64,000 nucleotides of DNA from Pseudo-nitzschia pungens. Taxonomy: Eukaryota > Bacillariophyta > Bacillariophyceae > Bacillariales > Bacillariaceae. Made by a program: the position numbers and the translations under genes. The stretch's first letter is position 1. The number at the start of each line of letters is the position of its first letter. Below, in pieces: positions 47,431 to 56,569 of this stretch. The DNA lies in the NCBI GenBank assembly GCA_037355855.1, contig CM074768.1:1612001-1676000 (forward strand), written 5' to 3'. Under the pieces are notes generated by a model, which did not search any database, was not told the DNA's origin, and saw nothing but the letters and a program-made list of their open reading frames with translations.

Positions 47431-49230
47431 GATGACTTGACTCGCGTTGACTTGATTGATTTGACTCGACTATTACTTTTTGGCAATGCTTGTGTCGGGA
47501 CGGTGGACTGTGACAATGCTAATGAATGAAGCAATCGATTGATGAGAAAAAGTAGTAACAATGAGCGAGTCTTCTTTGGCGAAGGGGTTTTGATCGTGGA
47601 CAAGGACGGTGCTTTCATACACTAAGTTACCGGTATGCCACAAGTACAAGTAAGATTACATGTACATGTACATGAACTCGTACGATGGGGATCCATTCGG
47701 GGAACAGCACCGGAGCATCGCACCATCATTACCGGCTATTCCATTGCTCAGAACAATTCCGGTACGGAATCATCATTTTTTCCCCCGTACCGGTAGTAGT
47801 GTTTCTGCCAAACGTAACCTTACTCGTTGTTTTCCGTCGGTGAAAGCACGAGTAGGAGTAACCTTGCGGGTACACACTTGCGTTGTACGGAATTCTGCGT
47901 GCAAGTTTGGTAAGTTACCGACTAACTACGCGCATTCCCTCGATGATGGATGGTCGAACGGTACCGTATCTGGTCGTACTTGTACGTACTTCTTGTACTC
48001 GTTCGCGCAAGGTTAAGTTACTGTATCACAGAATATTCGAACGTCCCGTCATCCAACGACTCAAACTCTCCAAAATTTTGTCGACCCGGGATGGCTCAAC
48101 GCAGAACCCACCGAAATTCCATCATGTGAATCTTCCTGTGATTCAAGGAAAGGTGCGCCATGCACCGCGCTCGCGCAAGTCTCTCAAAATGTCACGCCCG
48201 TAGTCGTAATTACCGTACAAGTACGGTACGTACCGGTATGTAATTTATTATTTGTTAGACACACTTGTTCTTAGTTTTATGCCTCTCAAAAACTGGATGG
48301 CGACAACAAACAACGATTGAAATTTGAAATTGTGCCGGTGGGAGTGAGAAACGAGAACACAGTAAGATTAACGTTAATCGTACAATACGGTACGGTACGG
48401 TACGTGGTACAAACGCTCTCGAGTGGTAAGATCCATATTGAATATCCACGCGCACCTGGTGCACAATGTCTTTCACCTCGACTCCGTGATTGATTGATTT
48501 GTATTGGGTTCGTTCTCAGTAACTTACGGTATTTGTTATTCGTACCGTACCGTACTTCCACACTTCTAGGCCTTACTTGTATGGGTTCACTACGTGTACA
48601 CTATTACTACAACTACCCGTACTGTACTTCAGTTCCAAGTACATGCGTGTAACGTACGGTAACCTTAACCTTACTTTTGCTTGAGATTGTTTTTATTCTT
48701 TGCATGGTAAACCTTACCGTACAAGTAATTACGTGTAGTACGAATAACTTACTGTGAAGCGTATTTGAATGCAGTGGGTTCGAATGGAACTCTTCGTGTT
48801 CCTGCAAGACCGAGCACACTAGCGTTACGGTTACGTATCGGTAATTAATCTTAAAATTACGAGCTGGCTCTGTACCGTACAGCATGCCCAAACGTGCATC
48901 GGTCCGAGCGGACAGCGGATTCGATTGAGTTGATTGTTTTGTTGATGATGAGATGATGAGAATCGAGATTCATTCATTCACTCGTCGTGCAGCGCGACGG
49001 AAACGGAAACGGAAGTGGATCGGATCGGATACGATCGATAGCTCGCTGATTACCGTCCCTAGATACCAAGAACCCGACGCGCTTCTTTCGTTCTAGAATA
49101 TGGTGTAAATTTGAAACTGGAAGACTACAGTAGGCTGTCTACTGGGTACGGTACTCATTGACGTGTGCTTTTGACATTGCTCTTTATTATTTTATAGCGC
49201 ATTATCTATTGTACTTGTACTTGTAATCAC
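47431..49230. other. Intergenic region with TACCGGTA and GTAACCTTACTCG words
   Basis: No gene supported. Contains GTAACCTTACTCG (47814-47826), TACCGGTA (47628, 47788, 48231) and GTACGG-rich runs near 48380-48410. Confidence 0.45.
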
Positions 49231-49259
49231 TGTCAACATAAATGGTACCCGTTTTTCAT

Positions 49260-49390
49260 TTGTTTGCTCGCTCGCTCGTTTGTTCGTTCGTTCGTGCTAA
49301 TCGTTTCATCAATTGTACTGGTACCGTGAACTGTATTGAATTGCATCGCATCGCATCGCATTGTATTGCATTGCATTGCATTGCCTTCTA
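49260..49390. repeat. TTCG and ATTGC/ATCGC microsatellites
   Basis: (TTCG)n near 49268-49295 and an ATCGC/ATTGC pentamer run at 49340-49385, in the 3' flank of the secreted protein gene. Confidence 0.8.
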
Positions 49391-49416
49391 TCATTGTATC
49401 GTCGTTCTCTCCTGCC

Positions 49417-50796
49417 CTAGACCACCACGACCTCTTCGTACGACTTGGACGGGAATTGCTTCGCAAACGCAGCGGCGCAGGCTTCCTCGCGCTCCTCGTC
49501 GCTTTCGTTCACGTCGGGGTTGCGGTACCCAATGATGGTCTCTTCCACGAGCTCCACCTTGTCCTCCTCCATCTTGCCCTCGAGGTACTGGCGGAAGACA
49601 AAGGCGGCGAGATCGTTGTTGGAAGACACCAATTCCTCGGCGTCCGGATTCTCTCGGTAGTCCTTGGGCGTAAAGTCGGCGACGTACTCGTATCCCTTGC
49701 AGGACTCGAACTTGAGTTCGAAGCTCCCGGGGACGTGCTTCACGACGAGAGTGTTGGTCGCCGGGTCGATGTGCGATTTGTAGTTGGTTTCACCGATCGC
49801 TTCCGTGCAATCGGCACGGGCCACGGGGGCCATGTCCTCGACGCACCCGCACATGGCCTGGCTCCCGGCAATCAGCGGATCGTTGGTGATCGATTCCACG
49901 TACCCACGCTGGTACATGTGATCGTACATCGAAACGAAAAACAGATTGTTCCAACGGGCGAGAGTGTTGGGGTCGGCGGTCGCCTCGTCTCCCCAGGCAA
50001 ACCCGTGGCAGTGCAGATCGTTCTCGGTTTCGTCTCCGGGGTAGGGGAAGACGCTGCCATCGTGCTCCGTCCAGCAGAGGTCGGTATTGTCGCTGGGGTT
50101 TTGGTTGGCGCAGTCGCCGGAGCCACAGTTTCCGTTCTTGTCGAAATACTGGCGATCGCGATGCCAGCAGCAGACAGCGGTGTTCGACTGACAACCGTTC
50201 TCAAAGCCGAGGGTGGGGGGCCTCAAGAAGGACTTTGTGGCGTCGTTGGCGTAAAATTCGGCAACGGCTTGTCCGCCGTAGTACGAGGAGTCGGTGGTGG
50301 GATAGTGATCGTTGAGCCGGGGATCATCTCCGATGTACAGGAATTTTTCGGATCCGCCCCTCTTTTCGAAATCGGATGCCTTTTGCCGAAAGTTCCCCGT
50401 TTCCAGGTTCAGAATTCCATTGCCCTCGAAAAACTCGGGGAGATCGATCTTGTGGGGTTCGTTTTCTAGGTATTCCCAGGTCTTCTGATTGCTCCCGGCT
50501 TCGTCGACTGCATCTTGAAGCGCGTCATCGCACATGTCTTGGAGGGTTTGTCGGGCAGCTTCGACGCTGCTGGTGCCGGTCAATGCCATTAGTTCGTGGT
50601 CAAATCCTCCCTTGCATCGCTCCGATTTCACTTCGTGAAAGGCGGCCCTCATCTTCTTGACCAGAGAGGTTTCGGTACAGGAGGTGAGATCGAGGCTCAA
50701 AACCTCGGTGTAATCGAAGCAAGGGTCCTCTGCTTCGGATACGGTGATGCTCGTGGCCGCCAGAAAGGTAGTTAGGATGGTGGTTCGAAAAATCAT
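49417..50796 (-). CDS. Secreted Cys-rich protein with CCWHRD motif (459 aa)
   Basis: ATG at 50796. Residues 1-22 form a signal peptide (MIFRTTILTTFLAATS, cleavage near SEA). The mature part has about 18 Cys, including NTAVCCWHRDRQYFDKNGNC, GDCAN, NTDLCW, HCHGFAWG, then NNLFFVSMYDHMYQRGYV and MCGCVEDM. The clustering of Cys, His and Trp suggests a disulfide-rich, perhaps metal-binding extracellular domain. From memory I associate this CCWHRD/HCHGFAWG combination with uncharacterised diatom proteins; no biochemical role is known to me. The frame is single-exon and intact, with GC-rich codons like the 439-residue gene. Confidence 0.88.
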   Translation of the reverse strand: MIFRTTILTTFLAATSITVSEAEDPCFDYTEVLSLDLTSCTETSLVKKMRAAFHEVKSERCKGGFDHELMALTGTSSVEAARQTLQDMCDDALQDAVDEAGSNQKTWEYLENEPHKIDLPEFFEGNGILNLETGNFRQKASDFEKRGGSEKFLYIGDDPRLNDHYPTTDSSYYGGQAVAEFYANDATKSFLRPPTLGFENGCQSNTAVCCWHRDRQYFDKNGNCGSGDCANQNPSDNTDLCWTEHDGSVFPYPGDETENDLHCHGFAWGDEATADPNTLARWNNLFFVSMYDHMYQRGYVESITNDPLIAGSQAMCGCVEDMAPVARADCTEAIGETNYKSHIDPATNTLVVKHVPGSFELKFESCKGYEYVADFTPKDYRENPDAEELVSSNNDLAAFVFRQYLEGKMEEDKVELVEETIIGYRNPDVNESDEEREEACAAAFAKQFPSKSYEEVVVV

Positions 50797-51749
50797 TTTG
50801 GTTTTGATTTCGTGATATTTGTAGATTGTATTTATGACTGTGCTTTGCCAAGATGATTGGTGCTGGTGTTTCCGATTGTTTGGATTTTGAATTTGTGAGA
50901 GAAAAACCAGAAGTGGTCGACGCCAGCCTGACTAATCATTTTTTGCGGAAGTCCATAAGCTCAAAAACGATAAAAACAGAGAACAGCGAACGCCCACGGA
51001 TAAGTGTTGTTTTGAGAGGTAGATGTAATCGTATTCGGAGAATTACCGTAGTCTTGACAATGACCATGGAAGGTCTTGTTTCTGACGAATTTTTCGCCAT
51101 CGGTTGACGGCGCAATTGTACCAAGAATAAAAGTCTATCCACGATCGTGATCGACACGTGATCCATCTCGTTAAAAATGGAAGTAAAAAAAGGGATTATT
51201 TATTTCCAGCAAATTTGGAATTGACAACGTCGAATGATAATATCTATAATGACGGTTACCTACGACCCTCTAATTGCAACCAGGTTGCAAGTTTGATACC
51301 ACGGTAGAAATAAGAAGTACAATCGATACAGTAAAATTTTTAGGCGTTTCACCAGTCTTAATAAACCTTACGAAGTAGTTTTTCAAATCTTAAAAATATC
51401 GGTGTATTCATCTCAAAATTAAGTAGAGATCAAATGCGACCAAAATCTAGTCGTAAATTTATATGACACGTCTTGTTTTTTCAAATCTCTCAACACGGAA
51501 CAACCGCAAGAACAATAAATTTTGAGAAAGACGCTGATAATTTTTCTGACAAGATCGATTTTGTTGAAGTTTGTCAATGTTTTTGGTGACCACAACTAAA
51601 GGAGGTGTCGTTAAAGGTTCGCAAAACTCATGAACGAACCCAGAACCACGCGCAGAATGTGTTGAGAACACGCAGCCTGGTACGAAACAAAAAACATCGA
51701 TATCAATTGGATCGTGGGAAACCTCACTTCTGTAAAGGTCATTTGATTT
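50797..51749. other. Intergenic region left of the LINE
   Basis: Promoter side of the secreted protein gene. AT-rich, with no other gene seen. Confidence 0.4.
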
Positions 51750-52182
51750 TTTTAAATTTGAAGAGAAAACAATTTTCGCATCGCGCACTTTGTCCGACGT
51801 TCCGATGTTCCAGTACTTAAAACAAGTAGATTTCTACACAACTTTCCCCTTTGATATCTCACTCACTTCTAAAGCTCCTACAACAAAACCAAGCACTACA
51901 CCTATTAACAGAGACCTCCCCTATCTGATTCTGCTGTTTGTTTGGCTGCTCCTTGCTTCCTTTGGTTGCTTTGGTTCCTTGTTTCCTGTCGGTCGGTCGA
52001 TCGATTCGGCAGCAACACAAGCAAACAAGGACACATAATTTTCTACAGCAATTGCAGTACTAATTTTACAGCAGCTCTGCTTCAGTTCCGCTTTGTCTCC
52101 GAGCTCGGTTTGCTTTTTCGATCTGTTTTCAAGCTACCTTATTATTTAAAGCTATACAGTCTTTCAAGCCCCTTAATTGATA

Positions 52183-52281
52183 CCCACTTAACGTTCTACA
52201 TTCTTCAAGGTTGAACCCACTTAACGTTCTACATTCTTCAAGATCGAACCCACTTAACGTTCTACATTCTTCAAGATCGAA
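52183..52281 (+). repeat. 33-bp triplicate in LINE 5' leader
   Basis: Three copies, period 33, of CCCACTTAACGTTCTACATT followed by CTTCAAG. Confidence 0.9.
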
Positions 52282-52389
52282 CACATATTCACCCCCCTTC
52301 TAGAAGGTTCCTCCGCGCTGATCCCTAAGTATTTGCAAGTTCGCGAGCATATCTTCCAGTTACCCCCTTTATTTTCAAGCCAATTGCCC

Positions 52390-53050
52390 ACTGCTCCTTA
52401 AGTGTTTATCACTTAAGAGTACCCCTGTTTCCTAGCCAAGCCCCCTAGTCCCTAAGTGTTTTCGCTTAAGGCTTCCCCTACTACACCTGTTCTTCAAGCC
52501 AAGACCAATCGATCCCTAAGTACCTCCTACTTATTGCACTCTTGTTTCCAAGACTACAGCTACTATCGCCCCTTGTTTCCAAGACTACAGTTTCTCTGGT
52601 CCCTAAGTGTTCGCGGGTTCCCTGATCCCTAAGTGTTTTCGCTCTTAAGCAACCCCAACTTGAACTTCAAGTTCGACACTGTTTTCAAGACACAAGCCTC
52701 CCCCTGGTCCCTAGGTGTTTTTACTAAAGCCCCTGTTTTCAAGCAAGCAGCTTCCCTGGTCCCTAAGTGTCTCGCTCAAGGTACCTGATTTCAAGCCAAT
52801 TGCCACTGGATACTGTTTCTCCCCTTAGTAACTCCCTTTGTTTCTAAGCAGGCAGCTTCCCTTGTCCCTAAGTGTCTCGCTCAAGGTCCTTGTTTTTTAA
52901 GCCAATTGCCCCTGGATACTGTTTCCACTTATAAGTACTCGCGAGTTTGAACTTCAAGTTCCCTCCTGAGCCTTTTAAGTGTGCCCTGCCATTGATATCC
53001 CCCGGTCCCTAAGTGTTCCTACTAAAGCCCCTGTTTTCAAGGTCCAAGCT
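52390..53050 (+). repeat. Degenerate TCCCTAAGTGT repeats and hairpins in LINE 5' leader
   Basis: About eight irregularly spaced copies of TCCCTAAGTGT, often followed by CGCTCAAGG or CGCTTAAGG and by TTTTCAAGCCAATTGCC. The first forms a perfect hairpin, CTTAAGTG/CACTTAAG, at 52397-52417. Such monomers may carry promoter activity, as in other LINE 5' UTRs (inference). Confidence 0.7.
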
Positions 53051-53090
53051 TCCCTGGGGCTGCTGTGTTTCAATTCGAACCGATTTGCAG

Positions 53091-53399
53091 AGTACAAGCC
53101 TACACGATTTGCAGAGCTCTTCCGCGCGCAGAGTTTTTGTGCTCCAAGTGTGAGACAAATTTTGCTCGTTTTTTAGCAAACAATATCCGATTCGAATTTG
53201 CAAGCTTACAAGCCTACACGATTTGCAGTAGCTGAAAAATTGTTCAAATTTGCACAATTTTCAAGCTAGGGGTACAGTACGAGTACAAGCCTACACGATT
53301 TGCAGAGTACAAGCCTACACGATTTGCAGAGCTCTTCCGCGCGCAGAGTTTTTGTGCTCCAAGTGTGAGACAAATTTTGCTCGTTTTTTAGCAAACAAT
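53091..53399 (+). repeat. 94-bp direct repeat, offset 215 bp, in LINE 5' leader
   Basis: 53091-53184 recurs exactly or nearly so at 53306-53399. It starts AGTACAAGCCTACACGATTT and ends TTTTTAGCAAACAAT. Confidence 0.9.
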
Positions 53400-53611
53400 T
53401 TCTGAGTTCCCCAGTGACTTTTGTGGGTGTGCTCCAGTATATTTTTTGGATCCCCAGGGACCTTTTCCTTGTCCAGACCAAGGTTACCCTTGTTGTTGCT
53501 GCTGTACCCTGCTTCCAGGATACCCCCATCTGTATATATCCATACAGGTTAACACTGACAGCCTACCAGCGCCCGAGCCAACACGCCTATTCAGACGATC
53601 CTAGCCCAACC

Positions 53612-56569
53612 ATGCCTCCCCCCCCGCCAGCTTCCAGGCGAAAAAGGTCTACCTTGGCTAACACTCCTTCCAACAAACGCGCCTTTACGGGGACCCCTTC
53701 CCGCCGACTACCTGCTGGTTCCGTTCTTCAGGCTACTCCCTCTCCCCCTCCCTCTCCCCGTACAGCTAGGGATTCACTCCCTTCTGATGATGATATGTCC
53801 TTCACTTCTGCTGTGTCTACTGGTGCACTAGATGATGTTGATATGAGCACTGAGCAGTCAGGCACTGGGCATTCGGACACAGGGCATTCAGGCAGTGGGC
53901 AGTCCGACAGTGGGACGTCTGATAGTGGGACGTCCAACAGTGGGAAGTCCAACAGTGGAAATTCCAACAGTGGGACGTCCAACAGTGGGAAGCCCAAAAG
54001 TGGAAAGTCCAACAGTGCCACGTCTAGGGATGGCCAGCCAGGCTCTGAGCACTCAGACTCTAAGCACCCTCCTTCCAAGGTCTCTCCTTCCAAGTCTAGT
54101 CTGAAACAAGCTACTCTTGCATTTCTTTCTGACACACCGTCTGCAGAGCGACATGCCCTGCGCAAGAAAGCCCTGGCTGCTGCCAACAAAGCTCACTCAG
54201 ATTCCTTCCTCTGGTGCTTCTACGGTAAGGGGCCTTTTACTGGTCGTGCTTCCATTCCCACCCCTATCCACACTCTTCGTAAAACTCCAGCAGGATCCCG
54301 GCTATGGACTGGGTGTCCTAGCCCCACTCACTTCTTCAGCAAGAAAGATGGGAATGACAAGAAATCCATCCATGATGTCTGTCAGTCTGCCATCCCTCCA
54401 GCATATGCTCAAGCTTTTCCTGACAACCCTGAGTGGAGAACTGCTTCTGTGGAGTCCCTGGTTTCCCTTGCTTCTCTCTGCTTTCAAGCCTCTGCAGACT
54501 GGACCAAGCAACCTTCAGGCCATGCTCTGAAGAGATGTCTTATTGGTTTGGCCAAGATGTCTCCTGAGTGTTTTGATGACCTGTATTGTGAAGGTAACCT
54601 TTTGCCCAGCACTGAAGGACGAGTTTGGTTGGCAGCCAATCAGGTGCTTGGCTCCCACTGGTATTTCAAGAAGCGACCTCCTACACCTGCGCCAACTGCA
54701 GTTGATGATGCTTCTACTTCCAAATCAGTGTCCTTTCTTCCTGGTGGAGGTGATGCTACTGTCTTGTCCTCCTCTGCTGGGCATTTCCTCCAACGCCGAG
54801 GGGTTTGCTCCAGTGATTCTAGAGCTCCAGTGGATGTCACTGCTGGCACCAAGTGTTCTCATCGTTCTTATGTCACTCTGTCCCTTCCAAGGTTGATGTC
54901 ACAACACCCTGGGGAACTATATGATGAGCTGCTCAAGTCTCTCAAGGAAGCTTTGGATCTTCTATGGACTGTTGACAAGCGCCTGGTGTTGTATGTTTTT
55001 CCCTCCAGAGCCAGGCTCAACCCCAAGGCCAAGCCTGTTACCAAGTTTTGGACGACACTTCCTGACAGGAAGACCTTGGAATTGTATGTTGCTCAGCTCT
55101 GGCTTCGCAGTAGAGCTGCTCCTCATCTACGCTTCTTTGTGGGCCACAGTGCTTCCCTGGAGAAACTCTTTTCAGCACAATTGCTCCAGAGGCTCAGAGA
55201 CCGTGACATGGACCTGAAATATGACCACATACAGGCCCCAGTTATTGTCACATGTGGCTTTCTCCTTGGATCTTACATGCAGAGTTTTGATCTTGACCAC
55301 TACAACGAATTGCTTCAGACTCATCCCAGGTTTCAGGCATGTCCTATTGCTGTTATCAGGAAGAATATCAGCCTTGACAACTCCAGAACTCCTGATCCCA
55401 ATCCTGTTCAGGCTGCCCATGTTTTGTGTGATGCTACAAAGCGCGCCCAAACTGTTAAGCTCCTCAAAGCCCAGTTCAATCGGTGCAAACCTTCAGACAT
55501 TGCCTCTCTCCCTGATGGTAAATTCTACAAGTTTATTGAGACAGCTACCAATCCTTCTGACAGACCTCTTCCCCCCTCCAAGCTCAAGACTGTTCGCCAG
55601 GCTAAGTACCGCCAAGCTAAATTTATTGAGAGCCATGAAACTGCTCCTGTTCTGGGGGTAGTTGATCTTGATCTTCCAGTTGACCTGGGCCAAGGGCTGG
55701 GTTTGAAGACACTGCGCAGTGTGCTTCTGGGTATCAGAACCCGTGACAATTGGTCATGGCCTCTTTTTCTTTCTGTCGATACCAGTTCATACCGAGGCGA
55801 AATCCTTGCTTTGTACAATATCACTACCAAGGCTGAAGCAATGGCCATGTTGTCTTTCCTGCCTATTATACTGGAAGCTCATTATGGTTCTTGTGTTCGA
55901 CAATGGTTCTCTTCTGAGTGCCTGACTGAAATGGAAGCCTACCATTGGGATGCTGCTGCCAATTGTGTTGTGGAAACTGAACCTGCTGCAGATCCAATGC
56001 AGGATGACTCTCTTCCCTTTTTTGGTGATGGGGATGCAAGAGATTGGGAACTTGTTGATGATGACTTGTCAGTTGACCTTGCCCCAGACCTTACCTTTGA
56101 TCTGGATCTGCACTTTAACCTCCAAGCCCGTGCTGACAGTGGTGGTGGCGGATTTGATGATTCTCAATCCATGGATACTTTAGCAACCGGTACTTCCAAT
56201 CTCACTGATGTCCAGGCTTCAGCGCCTGCAGGTGGTGTTCCTACTGGAGGTGATTCTTCCAATGTTGCCAAGGCTGATGCCTCTCCTGGTATTCCTCCTG
56301 AAGTTCCCCCTGCAGTTCCTGACCCTCCCCAGAATGCCATGGCTGGTGACCTCCCTGTGGCCTCTCCTGATTCCTCAACTGCAGTTCCTGCTGCCGGTGG
56401 TGGGGAAGACGCAGCCTCTGCATTGAGGCTTGGAGTTGCTGCAATTGCATTCTCCTCCAGCCAGGATGCTAGTGTCAGTGATTTGAGCCATGCCAATGTT
56501 TCCACCAAATCAGCTCCGGCAACTCTTCCATCCCTGCGACAGACTGGGTTTCCTTCTGATCATGGTTAG
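53612..56569 (+). CDS. LINE ORF1 protein (985 aa)
   Basis: The frame is open from 53414, but the first ATG is at 53612, followed by a basic PPPPPASRRKRS start typical of nucleic-acid binding. Residues about 80-165 are a Ser/Gly/Asn/Lys repeat (SDSGTSNSGKSNSGN). A folded centre follows (about residues 170-850) with conserved-looking Trp and Leu blocks, then an acidic, Pro/Ala-rich tail. I see no CCHC knuckle, RRM or PHD motif, so the RNA-binding mechanism is unclear. LINE ORF1 proteins normally bind element RNA and act as chaperones. It is unusually long for an ORF1. Its stop TAG overlaps the ORF2 start. Confidence 0.85.
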   Translation: MPPPPPASRRKRSTLANTPSNKRAFTGTPSRRLPAGSVLQATPSPPPSPRTARDSLPSDDDMSFTSAVSTGALDDVDMSTEQSGTGHSDTGHSGSGQSDSGTSDSGTSNSGKSNSGNSNSGTSNSGKPKSGKSNSATSRDGQPGSEHSDSKHPPSKVSPSKSSLKQATLAFLSDTPSAERHALRKKALAAANKAHSDSFLWCFYGKGPFTGRASIPTPIHTLRKTPAGSRLWTGCPSPTHFFSKKDGNDKKSIHDVCQSAIPPAYAQAFPDNPEWRTASVESLVSLASLCFQASADWTKQPSGHALKRCLIGLAKMSPECFDDLYCEGNLLPSTEGRVWLAANQVLGSHWYFKKRPPTPAPTAVDDASTSKSVSFLPGGGDATVLSSSAGHFLQRRGVCSSDSRAPVDVTAGTKCSHRSYVTLSLPRLMSQHPGELYDELLKSLKEALDLLWTVDKRLVLYVFPSRARLNPKAKPVTKFWTTLPDRKTLELYVAQLWLRSRAAPHLRFFVGHSASLEKLFSAQLLQRLRDRDMDLKYDHIQAPVIVTCGFLLGSYMQSFDLDHYNELLQTHPRFQACPIAVIRKNISLDNSRTPDPNPVQAAHVLCDATKRAQTVKLLKAQFNRCKPSDIASLPDGKFYKFIETATNPSDRPLPPSKLKTVRQAKYRQAKFIESHETAPVLGVVDLDLPVDLGQGLGLKTLRSVLLGIRTRDNWSWPLFLSVDTSSYRGEILALYNITTKAEAMAMLSFLPIILEAHYGSCVRQWFSSECLTEMEAYHWDAAANCVVETEPAADPMQDDSLPFFGDGDARDWELVDDDLSVDLAPDLTFDLDLHFNLQARADSGGGGFDDSQSMDTLATGTSNLTDVQASAPAGGVPTGGDSSNVAKADASPGIPPEVPPAVPDPPQNAMAGDLPVASPDSSTAVPAAGGGEDAASALRLGVAAIAFSSSQDASVSDLSHANVSTKSAPATLPSLRQTGFPSDHG

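Noticed and set aside
46033..47529. 498-codon plus ORF and other long frames opposite the membrane protein
   Set aside because: GC-rich antisense shadows with Arg/His/Pro-biased low-complexity translation.
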